This document shows, piece by piece, positions 17,310-27,053 of a DNA stretch of 64,000 nt. The position numbers and the translations under genes were made by a program. The stretch is taken from assembly GCF_028307215.1 (NCBI RefSeq), contig NZ_JAQMHV010000001.1:737034-801033 (forward strand), read 5' to 3'. The stretch comes from Falsirhodobacter sp. 20TX0035 (GTDB lineage: Bacteria; Pseudomonadota; Alphaproteobacteria; Rhodobacterales; Rhodobacteraceae). The stretch's first letter is position 1, and each line of letters begins with the position of its first letter. Below the pieces are notes generated by a model. That model made no database searches, was not told the origin of the DNA, and worked only from the letters and a program-made list of their open reading frames with translations.

Positions 17310-20300
17310 TCAGTCCCGCCGCGCCAAAGCCGCCCGCACCAGATCGGGCGGCAGGTCCATCAGGGTCGCGTTGCGGGTCCACAGGATCGCGGTGTCCACC
17401 CGGCGGTCCGGCCAGATCTGCGCCAGCGCGTGAGCATAGGCCCCCATCTGGCGCAGGATCCCGTCCGGCACCTGTTCCGGGGTGGCGGGCACCGTGCGGT
17501 TCGACTTGAAGTCGATGGCCAGAACGCGGTCCGCCTCCACGATCAGCCGGTCGATGGTGCCATAAAGACGCGCCCCCTCCAGATCGGCGGTCACCGCCAC
17601 CTCGGCCAGGGTGTCGGGGGCGAACAGCGCGGGATGCGCGGCCAGGACGGCGTGGGCCTCGGCCAGAAGGTCGTCGTCCGGCACCAAAAGCCGGGCGCGG
17701 TCGGGGGCAGTCGGCAGATGCTCCAGCAGCAGGTGCAGCTGCGTGCCCCGCGCCTTGGCGGCCTCCTCTTCCATCCCCTCGCCCGCCAGGGCCTTGGCGC
17801 CGCCGAGGTTGGAGGGTGACAGCAGCTTCGGCATCGCCGGCGGATCGCCCACGTGCCGTCGGGTCCACTCCGGCAGGGCGAACGTCTCCGCCACCGCTTC
17901 GGCCGCCGCAGGGGCGGGATCGGGCCAGGTTCCGTCCTCCAGCCGCAGGCCGCGGTCGTGCGCGACGGCGCCGGCCCGTTCCATGCCCTGACGGATCAGG
18001 TTGTACCAGTTGTCGGCCTGATCCACCTTGCCCGCCGCCGCCGCGATCAGCCAGCATTGCGCCCGGGTCAGCGCCACATACAGCAGCCGCAGCGACTCCG
18101 CCTCGCGCGCGGCCTTGCGGACGGCCAGCGCCTCGGCCATGGCAGCGGGCGCTTCGGCCTGCGCCACCTTCCACAGCGTGCCGCCTTCCACCGCGACCAG
18201 TTCCTCGCGGTCCTGCGGGCGATGGTCGGCGATGTCGGGCAGGATCACGATGGGCGCTTCCAGCCCCTTGGCGCCATGCACGGTCATCACGCGGATCATG
18301 CGGCCCGCGCTGTCCATGCGGCGCTTGACCTCCACCTCGTCCGTGGTCAGCCAGGACAGAAAGCCGGTCAGGCTCGGCACGTCCGTCTGCTCATAGGCCA
18401 AGGCCTGCGACAGCAGCTCGTCGATGCCATCCTCCGCCTCGGCCCCAAGGCGGGCCAGAAGGCGGCGGCGGCCGTCATGGCGGGTCAGCACACGCTCGAT
18501 CAGGTCGTAGGGGCGCAGGAAGTCCGAATGGTTGCGCAGGTCGCGCAGGATGCGCGTCGCCTCGCCCTCCACATGGCGCAGCGCGGCCCAAAGATACCCT
18601 TCGCGCGGCTGGGCCAGACGGTACAGCTGATCCTCGCTCCACCCGAACAGGGGGGATCGCAGGATGGCCGCCAGCGACAGGTCATCCTCGGGGGTGGACA
18701 GGAAGGCCAGGAGCGCCGTCAGGTCGCGCACCGCCAGTTCCGCGCCCAGCTTCAGACGATCGGCGCCCGCGATGGGCAGGCCCGCCACCTTGCAGGCGCG
18801 GATCAGCGGGTTGAACACGCCGCCGCGGCCCCGCACCAGGATCAGGAAGTCGCCCGCGTGGCAGGGGCGGAAGCCGCGCCCGTCGGGGATCTGCACGCCG
18901 GTGCGGATCATCTCGCCGATGCGGTCCGCGATCCGGGTGGCCAGCCGCGCGTGGTGGTGTTCGTCGGAAATCAGGTCGACGGGGCTGGACCAGTCCTCGT
19001 CCTCGGGCGTCTCGGACGGTTCCACCACCGGCCACAACTCGGCCCGGCCCGGCATGTCGCGAAAGGCGATGTGGCGCATGGCCCCGCCCAGCGCCTCGGG
19101 CGGGGTGTCGTCGAAGGTGCGGTCCACCAGCCGCAGGATCGTGGCCGAGGATCGGAATGAATGTTCCAGCTGCAGGTCCTGCAGGCCCAGCTGCGCCTCG
19201 GCCAGGCGCGAGGCGAAATGCCCCTTCATCCGGTCAAAGGCCGCCACGTCCGCCCCCTGGAACGAATAGATCGACTGCTTCTTGTCGCCGACCACGAAGA
19301 TGGTGCGTTCCACGTCCCGCGCGCCTTGGCCGGACGCGAATTCCTGCGCCAGCAGCTCGATCACGCGCCATTGTTCGGGAGAGGTGTCCTGCGCCTCGTC
19401 CACAAGGATGTGGTCGATGCCGCCGTCCAGCCGGAACAGCACCCATTGGGCCACCGACGGGTCCGTCAGCAGGTGCACGGTGCGGCGGATCAGGTCGTCG
19501 AAGTCCAGCCAGCCGCGCAGGGCCTTGCGCTTGTCGTATTCCGGCAGGAACACGGCGGCGAAATCGTGCAGCGCCACGCTGCGCTGGGCGGCGCGCAGGG
19601 CCAGCCGCTTGGGCCGTGCCTCCTCCACCCGCCGCATCAGGTCTTCCAGCCGGTCCAGAAGGGGGCCGAGGGCGGCGCGCGTGGCCTTGGTCGGGAAGCT
19701 GCCGATCTTGGCGGTGAACGGTTCCTTCGCGCCGGAACCGGTCAGCAGCACCTCCTCCAGCGTGGCCAGCCCGTCCATGTCGGGCAGCACGCGCAGGCGC
19801 GGGGCGTTCTTGGCGTCCGTGGCACTGCCCGCCGTCAGGATGTCGGCCACCTGCGCCAGCCATTCGGCCTCGCCGCCCAGGAAAACGCGGGACAGGATGC
19901 TCTCGGCCGTGTCGCCGTCCTCCAGCCCGCAGGCGGCGCGGATCTGGGACGCGGTCAGCGCGGGCAGCAGCCCGTCGCGCTGGCTGGCCATCTGGGCCGA
20001 CAGGTCCGCAAAATCGGTCCCGCTGAAGGCGCGCGCCAGCGTGGCCACGGCGTCGGGGGCCAGACGGTCGGCCATCTCCTCTACGATGTCGTCGCGCAGA
20101 AGGGCGGCGGCGCGGTCGTCCATCTCGGTGAAGCTGGGGGACACGCCCGCCTCCAGCGGGAACCGCCGCAACAGCGTCGCGCAGAACGAATGGATGGTCT
20201 GGATGCGCAGCCCGCCCGGCGTCTCGATCGCGCGGGCGAACAGGCGGCGGGCCTTGGCCAGCGTGTCGGGGGCCAGCGCGCCGACGCCCAGCTGCGACAG

Positions 20301-20558
20301 CGCCTCGATCAGGACCGCATCCTCCAGCATCGCCCATTCGCCCAGACGGCGGAACAGGCGGTTCTGCATTTCGGTCGCGGCGGCCTTGGTGTAGGTCAGG
20401 CACAGGATGCGCTGGGGCGACACGTCGGCCAGCAGAAGCCGCGCCACCCGGTCGGTCAGCACCCGCGTCTTGCCCGACCCCGCATTGGCCGACAGCCAGG
20501 TGGAGGCGTCGGGCCGCGCGGCGGTCACCTGGCGAAGGGTGGCGTCGTCCATGCTCAT
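17310..20558 (-). CDS. addA: Double-strand break repair helicase AddA
   Basis: 1082 residues. AddA is the helicase-nuclease subunit of AddAB, the alphaproteobacterial counterpart of RecBCD, which resects broken ends for RecA. It shows a UvrD-type helicase with the Walker A region SANAGSGKTRVLTDRVARLL near residue 20, LVDEAQDTSPEQW (Walker B), the QGADVAAF and VMTVHGAKGLEAPIV motifs, and a C-terminal RecB-like nuclease with the AIDFKSNR active site. The start at 20558 overlaps the addB stop by 4 bp (ATGA); the reading frame runs open further upstream inside addB but that part is a shadow. Confidence 0.96.
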   Translation of the reverse strand: MSMDDATLRQVTAARPDASTWLSANAGSGKTRVLTDRVARLLLADVSPQRILCLTYTKAAATEMQNRLFRRLGEWAMLEDAVLIEALSQLGVGALAPDTLAKARRLFARAIETPGGLRIQTIHSFCATLLRRFPLEAGVSPSFTEMDDRAAALLRDDIVEEMADRLAPDAVATLARAFSGTDFADLSAQMASQRDGLLPALTASQIRAACGLEDGDTAESILSRVFLGGEAEWLAQVADILTAGSATDAKNAPRLRVLPDMDGLATLEEVLLTGSGAKEPFTAKIGSFPTKATRAALGPLLDRLEDLMRRVEEARPKRLALRAAQRSVALHDFAAVFLPEYDKRKALRGWLDFDDLIRRTVHLLTDPSVAQWVLFRLDGGIDHILVDEAQDTSPEQWRVIELLAQEFASGQGARDVERTIFVVGDKKQSIYSFQGADVAAFDRMKGHFASRLAEAQLGLQDLQLEHSFRSSATILRLVDRTFDDTPPEALGGAMRHIAFRDMPGRAELWPVVEPSETPEDEDWSSPVDLISDEHHHARLATRIADRIGEMIRTGVQIPDGRGFRPCHAGDFLILVRGRGGVFNPLIRACKVAGLPIAGADRLKLGAELAVRDLTALLAFLSTPEDDLSLAAILRSPLFGWSEDQLYRLAQPREGYLWAALRHVEGEATRILRDLRNHSDFLRPYDLIERVLTRHDGRRRLLARLGAEAEDGIDELLSQALAYEQTDVPSLTGFLSWLTTDEVEVKRRMDSAGRMIRVMTVHGAKGLEAPIVILPDIADHRPQDREELVAVEGGTLWKVAQAEAPAAMAEALAVRKAAREAESLRLLYVALTRAQCWLIAAAAGKVDQADNWYNLIRQGMERAGAVAHDRGLRLEDGTWPDPAPAAAEAVAETFALPEWTRRHVGDPPAMPKLLSPSNLGGAKALAGEGMEEEAAKARGTQLHLLLEHLPTAPDRARLLVPDDDLLAEAHAVLAAHPALFAPDTLAEVAVTADLEGARLYGTIDRLIVEADRVLAIDFKSNRTVPATPEQVPDGILRQMGAYAHALAQIWPDRRVDTAILWTRNATLMDLPPDLVRAALARRD

Positions 20559-23443
20559 CCCACGTCCTCCGGATGCGACGGGTCCTGCATCTCCCACTCT
20601 CCGAACCGGGCGAGGTGATCGTAATCCCCTTCCATCCGGTCCTCGAACACGGCGCGGCGGGCGGCATAGCCCTGCGCGCGGCTGGCATACTGGCCGATCA
20701 GGGCGTGCAGCTGCTCCCAGACCTTGCCCAGCAACTCCTCGGTGATCTCCGTCGCCTCGATCTTGGGGCGGGTGCCAAGGCCGATATAGCTGACGCGGCG
20801 GACGGGGGTCGGGCCCAGCGCCTTGAAGCCGCCGCGTTCGGCCATCACGGCCTCCAGCAGCAGCTGCTTTTCGAACGCGGCCTGCTGCTTCTGCGTGGGG
20901 GGCGTGCCGGTCTTGTAATCGACGATGTGCAGCGTGCCGTCCGGCAGGCGGTCGATCCGGTCGGGCCGGGCGGTCAGGCGGAAATCCAGCGGTTCCACCG
21001 GCACGCCGCCCGAGTCCTCCAGCCAGACGGGCTCCGCCTCGGACGCGGTTTCCAGCGCGATGAAGAAGTCGGCCGCACGCTCTAGCCGGGCCAGCCACAG
21101 GGCGCGGGCGGCGGGCCAGGGCACGTCCTCGGCCAGAACCTGTGCGGCGGTGGCCATCAGCCGGGCATGGGTGGGCGTGCCGCCGTCGCGGATGAAGGTT
21201 TCCAGGATGCGGTGCAGGACCGATCCCCTCAGACGCGCGTCCGGTGTCTGGCGCAGGGGATCCAGTGGCTTCAGGCGAAGGATGTTGCGGGCATAGATGG
21301 CATAAGGGTCGCGGATCAGCGTGCGGATGCCGGTGACGGCCAGCTGCTTCGGCCGCGCCTCCACCGGCGGGCGGGGGGCGGGGCGGCGGGCCAGCGGCAC
21401 CGGGGCGCCGGGCGCTTCCAGCTGCGCGGCCATGTCCAGCCAGACGCGCCCCTTGGCGCGCATCGCGTCCAGCGCCGCGGGCCCGTGCTGCGCAGGAAGG
21501 CCGGCCATCAGGTTCTGCAACCGGTTCAGCCAGCGCGACGGCACGGTCTCCGCCTCGGCGTCGCGGGTGGCGCGGGACAGGATCACCTCGGGCAGGGCAA
21601 TCGCCTGCTGGTAATCGTGCGAGGAGAGGCCGATCTGCCGTTCGGGCAGCAGAAGGCCCGCCTGCAACCGCATCTGCCGGTTCAGCCATGGATCGGGGTC
21701 GGGCAGCGCGGGCCAGATCCCGTCGTTCAGCCCCCCAAGGATCACGAGGTCGGCGCCCTGCACCCGCGCCTCCAGCGTGCCCCAGATCATGATGCCGGGA
21801 TGGGCGGCCACGGTTTCCCGCACCTCGCCGCGCGACAGGACGGAGTCGAACAGGTCGGCGTAATCGGCGGGGGTCATGTCGCCGCCATGCTCCGCCTCGG
21901 CCTGAAGGTTTTCAAGGATGGACAGGGCCGCCTCGCCCGCCGCGCCCGACCACAGGTTGCCGGGGCCGGTGGCGCCCGGCCCCCCGGCCAGCTGCGCGGC
22001 CACGGCCAGATGATGGTCCAGATGCGCGGTCAGGGGCCGGGTGCCCACAGGCTCCAGCCCCGCCAGCGTAGCGCCGATCCAGGCGGCCCAGTCGGCCACC
22101 CCGTCGGCGGGGCGGGCCGCGGCCCAGGCGGTCAGGTCGGCGGGCGTGGGGAAGGGCGGGCCGTTGCGGCGCAGGTGCAGTTCCAGATCCCGCGTCCAGC
22201 GCAGGTGGTTGCCCCGGTCGGCGCCGGTCGCGGTCAGCGGATGCTTCAGCAGCGTCAGCAGCGCCTCGGGGGTCAGGCGGCGGCCCAGAAGGTGGGCGAT
22301 GTGGCGGAACAGGCGGCCGGCGGCGGTCTGCTGCAACGGCTCCCCCGCCGAATCGTCCGGCACGATGCCCCACCGGTCCAGCGCCGCCGCCACCCGCCGC
22401 GTCAGCCCCCTGTCGGGTGAGATCAGGGCCGCGCGCTTTCCGTCCTCGGCCGCCTGCCGCAGGATCAGGGCGATGGCCTGCGCCTCCACCCGCGGGCGGG
22501 AGGCTTCGATCAGCGTCAGGTCCTGCGTGGCGGCGCGCAGGTCGCCCAGATCCTTCCCCTCGGCCAGCCACTGGTCCGTCACGGGGGCGGGGCGGAGCGA
22601 GAGGGAGATCAGCCGGTTGCGGGCCGGCGACACCGGAACGTCGTCGGTCCAGTCCGTCACCTGCGCGGGCGTCAGGTCCAGATCGCGCATCAGGCGGTGG
22701 AAGCGGTACTGGGGATGATCCTCGGCCGTCAGCGCGTCCGACAGGGCGTCCCAAACCGGCGGGGGCAGGTCGCGGTCAAAGCCCGGGAGCACCAGCGCCC
22801 CCTGGTCCAGCCGCGCCACGGCGTGCATGAACAGCGCCGTTGCACCGCGCGATCCGGTGGAGCCTGCGACGATCACCGGCCCCGGCGGCGGATTGGCCTG
22901 CCAGCGGGCGGCCAGCGCCACGGCGGCCAGCCGCCCACGCCGGTCGGCGTCGGGTTGCCCGGCAAAGATGGGGGCCACGATGGACAGGAAGCTTTGCGTC
23001 CGTGCCCAGTGGGCCGAATGATGCGACACGTCGATGTTCGCGATCGCCTCGGGCGGCACGTCTTCCTGCCCCATCTCTCCCAGCAGGGTGGCGAGGCTGT
23101 CGGCCAGATCGTAGGTGGCCGCGCGGGGGGCGAGGTCGGGCTGCGCCTGAAGCAGGGCCGCGATCAGGCGCGACAGTTCCAGCCGCAGGCGCAGGGGCGG
23201 AACGGCGTCGGGCAGGTCGGGCACGAGGCCGGCCAGATCGCCCAGAAGGTGGATGCGCGGCAGAAGCCGCGCGCCGCGGGCCGTCAGTATCTCCACCACC
23301 CGGCGGCGCATCCGGGCCGTGTTCAGGAACAGCTGCACCCGGGCCATCGCCTCGGGCGGCTGGCCGTCCATGCGGTGCAGCAGGCCGCGCACCAGCGCGG
23401 AGGGGAAATCGACGCCCAGCGGGATGGCGGACACTTCACCCAT
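20555..23443 (-). CDS. addB: Double-strand break repair protein AddB
   Basis: 962 residues, alphaproteobacterial AddB. The N-terminal helicase-like part has lost the P-loop (AGSTGSRGATA where GxxGxGKT would be). The C-terminal nuclease keeps its core in HIVDYKTGTPP. I find no cysteine in the protein, so the iron-sulfur cluster of the Bacillus type is absent. It partners AddA, whose gene overlaps its stop. The start overlaps the 3' end of murU by 8 bp, inside a compact tsaE/amgK-murU-addB-addA unit. Confidence 0.95.
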   Translation of the reverse strand: MGEVSAIPLGVDFPSALVRGLLHRMDGQPPEAMARVQLFLNTARMRRRVVEILTARGARLLPRIHLLGDLAGLVPDLPDAVPPLRLRLELSRLIAALLQAQPDLAPRAATYDLADSLATLLGEMGQEDVPPEAIANIDVSHHSAHWARTQSFLSIVAPIFAGQPDADRRGRLAAVALAARWQANPPPGPVIVAGSTGSRGATALFMHAVARLDQGALVLPGFDRDLPPPVWDALSDALTAEDHPQYRFHRLMRDLDLTPAQVTDWTDDVPVSPARNRLISLSLRPAPVTDQWLAEGKDLGDLRAATQDLTLIEASRPRVEAQAIALILRQAAEDGKRAALISPDRGLTRRVAAALDRWGIVPDDSAGEPLQQTAAGRLFRHIAHLLGRRLTPEALLTLLKHPLTATGADRGNHLRWTRDLELHLRRNGPPFPTPADLTAWAAARPADGVADWAAWIGATLAGLEPVGTRPLTAHLDHHLAVAAQLAGGPGATGPGNLWSGAAGEAALSILENLQAEAEHGGDMTPADYADLFDSVLSRGEVRETVAAHPGIMIWGTLEARVQGADLVILGGLNDGIWPALPDPDPWLNRQMRLQAGLLLPERQIGLSSHDYQQAIALPEVILSRATRDAEAETVPSRWLNRLQNLMAGLPAQHGPAALDAMRAKGRVWLDMAAQLEAPGAPVPLARRPAPRPPVEARPKQLAVTGIRTLIRDPYAIYARNILRLKPLDPLRQTPDARLRGSVLHRILETFIRDGGTPTHARLMATAAQVLAEDVPWPAARALWLARLERAADFFIALETASEAEPVWLEDSGGVPVEPLDFRLTARPDRIDRLPDGTLHIVDYKTGTPPTQKQQAAFEKQLLLEAVMAERGGFKALGPTPVRRVSYIGLGTRPKIEATEITEELLGKVWEQLHALIGQYASRAQGYAARRAVFEDRMEGDYDHLARFGEWEMQDPSHPEDVG

Positions 23444-24089
23444 GCAGAAGCGCCTCGGCCAGGGGGAGGCTTTCTGGCCGGCCCACGTCGCACCAGCCCC
23501 CCTTGTGGATCACGCCGTGCAGACGCCCTTCGGCGATCATCCGGTCCCACAGGAGGTTGAGGGAGAATTTGCGGTCCGGGATCCGCGCCAAACCGTCCGT
23601 CTTCACGATCTGCGCGCCCAGATAGGCGTGATCGCCGCCACGCGACAGGACGGGACCCGCGTTGAAATCGCCGGGCCCGCGATAGCCGGTGGCCTGCCGG
23701 GCCGGCAGCAGCAGCAGAAGCGCGTCCATCCGCTCCGGCTCCCACACGCTTTGCAGCTGCGTCAGGGGGTTTTCGCCAGTCCAGACCGCGTCGGTGTTCA
23801 GGGTCATCACGGTGTCCGCGCCCAGATGGGGCAGGGCGGCGCGCAGGCCGCCGCCGGTTTCCAGCAATTCCGGTTCATGGCTGACGATGACGTCGGGCGG
23901 CAGAACAAGACGGTCGGCCAGATAATGCGTGTTGGCCACGATCCGAGCAGCACCCGCGTCGCGCGCGATGGCCAGCGCGTAGTCGATCAGCGGGCGGCCC
24001 GCGACCGGGATCATGGGTTTGGGGCGATCGGCGGTCAGCGCGCCCATGCGCGTGCCCAGACCGGCGGCGAACAGCATCAGGGGCGGCAT
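23436..24089 (-). CDS. murU: Nucleotidyltransferase, MurNAc-1-phosphate uridylyltransferase type (MurU)
   Basis: 217 residues. The sugar-nucleotidyltransferase signature GLGTRMGALTADRPKPM is near the N-terminus, with GRPLIDYAL, the NTHYLAD region and a central LNTDAVWTG that binds the metal. Together with the AmgK-type kinase encoded just upstream (13-bp overlap) it fits the MurNAc salvage route: AmgK makes MurNAc-1-phosphate and MurU makes UDP-MurNAc, bypassing MurA/MurB. The pathway is established in Pseudomonas; here it rests on sequence and adjacency. Confidence 0.88.
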   Translation of the reverse strand: MPPLMLFAAGLGTRMGALTADRPKPMIPVAGRPLIDYALAIARDAGAARIVANTHYLADRLVLPPDVIVSHEPELLETGGGLRAALPHLGADTVMTLNTDAVWTGENPLTQLQSVWEPERMDALLLLLPARQATGYRGPGDFNAGPVLSRGGDHAYLGAQIVKTDGLARIPDRKFSLNLLWDRMIAEGRLHGVIHKGGWCDVGRPESLPLAEALLHG

Positions 24090-25471
24090 CGGGCGATCCT
24101 GTCCAGAAGGTCGGGGGTGGGGGCGGGCAGATCCAGGGGAACCCCAGCCAGCGCCGGATGGGCCATGTTGCGCCGAAGATGGGCCCAGACGCGCGGGATC
24201 AGCGGCAGATAGGACGGTTTCCCCATCACCGCCAGCCGCGCGAAGATGCCGAGGATGCGCAGGTTGCGCTGGGCGCCCAGCACGGCGTACTGCGCGCGGA
24301 AGGCCTCGGACGGATCGAAGCGCCGGATCATCGCCTCCTCGGTCGCGGGGGACACGTCGCGGCGCGCGTCCTGCAGCAACGAGACGAGGTCATAGCCCCG
24401 CTGCCCCATCTGCCCCAGCTGGAAATCCAGAAGCCCGACCCGCGCCACGCCGTTCCGGTCCGGCAGCCACAGCAGGTTTTCGGCGTGATAGTCGCGCAGG
24501 ATCAGCACGCGCGGGCCGTCGGCATGAAGGGTCAGGGCGGCGGTCAGGGCGGCGATGGTCGGCTCCGCCTCGTCACCCGCGCCTGCGCAGCGGCCGTACC
24601 AGTCGAAGGCCGGGCGCACCGCCTCGGCCCAGTCCGCTGCGGACAGGTCGGGCAGGCCCTTGGGGGCCGGAGCGCCCTGCACCCGGATCAGCACATCGGT
24701 GGCGGCGGCATAAAGCTCAGCCTCCCGTTCCGGGGCCTGTGTCAGGATCCGGGCGTAAAGGTCGTCGCCCAGATCCTCCAGCAGCAGGAAGCCCTGCGGC
24801 AGGTCCTGTGCCAGAACCTTGGGCGCCGACAGGCCGAGGGCGTTCAGATGCCGGCCGATCGTGACGAAATCCGCCGGATCGTCGCCACTGCGCGGCGGGG
24901 CGTCCATCAAGACGGCCTGCCCCCCGGCACCGGACAACCGGTCGTAGCGTCGGGCCGAGGCATCGCCCGCCAAGGGCGTGCGCCCGGCATCGCTCCATCC
25001 CGCACTGGACAGCAGCCGTTCGGCCTGCTGCCGGCGCAGGGCGGCGATCAGGGCAGGGGGGCCGTCCAACCGTGCCAGACGGCCGTCGCCCTCCACCTCC
25101 AGCGCGATGCGCAGGGCGTCGGCGGGAACAAGGTCGCCCAGACGGTCCGGCCATTCGATGAGGCAGATCGCCTCGGCCATTGCGGCGTCCAGCCCCAGTT
25201 CGATCACCTCGTCCGGGTGGGACAGGCGGTAAAGGTCGGCGTGCCAGATCTCCGGCACCCCTTCATAGGTCTGCACCAGCGTGAAGGTGGGCGAGGGGAT
25301 GTCGCGTTCCCCCGTGCGCGCGTGGATCAGGGCGCGGGACAGGTGCGTCTTGCCCGCGCCGATGCCGCCCGACAGCAGCACGGTGTCGCCGGCCCGCAGG
25401 ATGGCGGCAAGGTCGGTGCCAAGGCGGGCCGTGGCATCATCGTCGGCAAGGGGAAGCAGCAGCGTCATCAT
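24077..25471 (-). CDS. Bifunctional TsaE / AmgK-type aminoglycoside phosphotransferase family kinase
   Basis: 464 residues in one uninterrupted frame. Residues about 1-140 are TsaE, the ATPase of the tRNA t6A37 threonylcarbamoyl complex, with Walker A GGIGAGKT near 35-42, PSPTFTLVQTYE and HADLYRL. From about residue 145 the AmgK cell-wall sugar kinase fold begins at AGWSDAGRTPLAGDASARRYDRL, with LRDYHAENLLW (catalytic loop) and VGLLDFQLGQMG (metal-binding Asp). Start ATG at 25471 or 25468; the ribosome-binding site is weak. Similar fusions are annotated in Rhizobiales; in other genomes these are two genes. Confidence 0.9.
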   Translation of the reverse strand: MMTLLLPLADDDATARLGTDLAAILRAGDTVLLSGGIGAGKTHLSRALIHARTGERDIPSPTFTLVQTYEGVPEIWHADLYRLSHPDEVIELGLDAAMAEAICLIEWPDRLGDLVPADALRIALEVEGDGRLARLDGPPALIAALRRQQAERLLSSAGWSDAGRTPLAGDASARRYDRLSGAGGQAVLMDAPPRSGDDPADFVTIGRHLNALGLSAPKVLAQDLPQGFLLLEDLGDDLYARILTQAPEREAELYAAATDVLIRVQGAPAPKGLPDLSAADWAEAVRPAFDWYGRCAGAGDEAEPTIAALTAALTLHADGPRVLILRDYHAENLLWLPDRNGVARVGLLDFQLGQMGQRGYDLVSLLQDARRDVSPATEEAMIRRFDPSEAFRAQYAVLGAQRNLRILGIFARLAVMGKPSYLPLIPRVWAHLRRNMAHPALAGVPLDLPAPTPDLLDRIARCRP

Positions 25472-25511
25472 GCGCGAAAATGACGGCGCGACCCGCCCGG
25501 CGCAAGGGGGA

Positions 25512-26957
25512 TCAGCCGTAGCGCGCGACCTTCTGCGCGGCTTCGTGCATCTGGAACCCCACCAGCGTCGCCCCGCCCGGCAAGGCGGTGAACCGGCATT
25601 CCATCCGGCGCCCGTCCAGAAGGTGCAGCGTGCCCTGCCCGCCGGTGCGGGGGCCAAGGGTGACGGCGAAATGCTCCACCTCGGCCCAGAGGGGGCTGGG
25701 GGCGGTCGCCGCACGCCAGCGGGCGCACAGCGTGCCGATTCCAACCTCGGCCACTATCGTGCCGGGATCGTCGTCCCACATCCGCGCATAGGCCGCGTTG
25801 GAGATGACGAGCGTGCCGGACGGCGAGAACACCGCCACCCCTTCGGTCATCGCGTCGATCACGGACTGTCCCAGTTCCAGATCGGCACGATACCGGCGGG
25901 TGCGCGTCATCTCGCCCGAGATGTCCTCGAACAGGAGGGCCATGGCGCCGTCGGGATGCGGGCGGCCCACCACGCGCCAGGTCTGGCCGCCGGGCAGGTT
26001 CCACGTCTCCTCGAACCGGCCATGGGTGGCGGCCTCTTCTAGGTCGATCATCTGCTTGCGCCAGTGGCGATAGTCCTTGGGTTCGGGGATCAGGGCCCGT
26101 TCCCGTAGCGCGTCCAGCACCGAAAACAACGACGGGCGCGAGGACAGCATGTCGGGCGGCAGCCCCGTCAGGTCCATCAGCGCGGGGTTGAAGATCTGCA
26201 GCAGCCGCTGCCGGTCGAAGATGGCAAGGCCGATGGGCAGGTCGGCGAACGTGCGGGCCAGGGTCTGGCGGAATTCCCGCAGCTGCGCCTCGGCCAGAAC
26301 GGCGCGGTCCAGCGGCCAGGCGGTGCCCACCTGCGCTTGGCGCATCGCGTGCATCCATCCGCTGGCCAGGTTGACGGGTCCGTCCTGCGGAAAAAGGTGC
26401 GGCAAGGGCCATTGCGGAGCGGAGGCGCCCGCGGCGCGGACATAGGCGGGGTTGGCCCATGTCACCTCTCCGGCCGTTCCCTCCTCCCACAGGGGGGTCT
26501 GGGCGTGCTGGACGATCCGGCGCAGGCGCGCGATCTCGGCGGACTGGGCGGCCTGGGTCAGGGCGTCCTGCCCCGGCGCGTCGCTGTCCAGCGCGATGCG
26601 GGTGATGCCGCCGTGCAGGCTCGCCTCCACCGTCAGGCCGGACGGGCTGGTCATCTGCACGCGGCCTTCGCGGTCCAGCTGCGTCAGTCGGTCGGTCAGA
26701 TCGGGCAGGTGATGGGCCAGATGTTCCTGCAAACGACGCCGGGCTTCGGGCGGTTCGGCGTCCAGCGCGGCCAGAAGAAGGCGGGCGGAGGGGCTGCAAT
26801 CGATCAGACGGTCCCCGTCGAACAGGAACACGCTTCCGCCATCGGCGGGCGTGGCGGCGGCCCGGCGGCGCAGGGTGTCAAGCACCACAAATCCCCCCGC
26901 GCAGGCGAGAAGGGCCACCGCCTCGGCACGCAGCAGATCGATCCAACCGATGGGCAC
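25512..26957 (-). CDS. PAS-domain protein without a kinase domain
   Basis: 481 residues. One N-terminal membrane helix (about 11-28) is followed by at least two PAS domains: one around 240-350 (FADLPIGLAIFDRQRLLQIFNPALMDLTG) and one around 365-480 (VIDAMTEGVAVFSPSGTLVISNAAYARMW). There is no H-box, HATPase, GGDEF or EAL motif, so it is not a histidine kinase as such names often imply; it may sense a ligand and signal through a partner. The start is GTG at 26957 with AGGAAAG upstream. A full CtrA-type box lies 45 bp upstream. Confidence 0.8.
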   Translation of the reverse strand: MPIGWIDLLRAEAVALLACAGGFVVLDTLRRRAAATPADGGSVFLFDGDRLIDCSPSARLLLAALDAEPPEARRRLQEHLAHHLPDLTDRLTQLDREGRVQMTSPSGLTVEASLHGGITRIALDSDAPGQDALTQAAQSAEIARLRRIVQHAQTPLWEEGTAGEVTWANPAYVRAAGASAPQWPLPHLFPQDGPVNLASGWMHAMRQAQVGTAWPLDRAVLAEAQLREFRQTLARTFADLPIGLAIFDRQRLLQIFNPALMDLTGLPPDMLSSRPSLFSVLDALRERALIPEPKDYRHWRKQMIDLEEAATHGRFEETWNLPGGQTWRVVGRPHPDGAMALLFEDISGEMTRTRRYRADLELGQSVIDAMTEGVAVFSPSGTLVISNAAYARMWDDDPGTIVAEVGIGTLCARWRAATAPSPLWAEVEHFAVTLGPRTGGQGTLHLLDGRRMECRFTALPGGATLVGFQMHEAAQKVARYG

Positions 26958-27001
26958 AGCACACTTTCCTAGTTCCAGAAGGGCAACCGTCTGTCACAAG
27001 G

Positions 27002-27017
27002 GTTAACAACTTATTAA
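27002..27017 (-). promoter_or_regulatory. CtrA binding site in the PAS gene promoter
   Basis: The minus strand reads TTAA-TAAGTTG-TTAAC, an exact match to the CtrA consensus TTAA-N7-TTAAC. It lies in the short AT-rich interval between regB and the PAS gene, 45 bp before the PAS start codon. CtrA is the alphaproteobacterial cell-cycle/motility response regulator. The motif is seen; control of the PAS gene is inferred. Confidence 0.65.
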
Positions 27018-27053
27018 ATTTTGTCCTATCAACCCGCGACCGCGACAGGAATG

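Noticed and set aside
20559..21689. Upstream extension of the addA reading frame
   Set aside because: This open frame lies inside addB, is Arg/Pro/Ala-rich as expected of a GC-rich shadow, and the ATGA overlap gives a normal AddA start at 20558.
25512..26957. Sensor histidine kinase
   Set aside because: PAS domains are clear, but there is no H-box or ATPase domain, so only a PAS protein is called.
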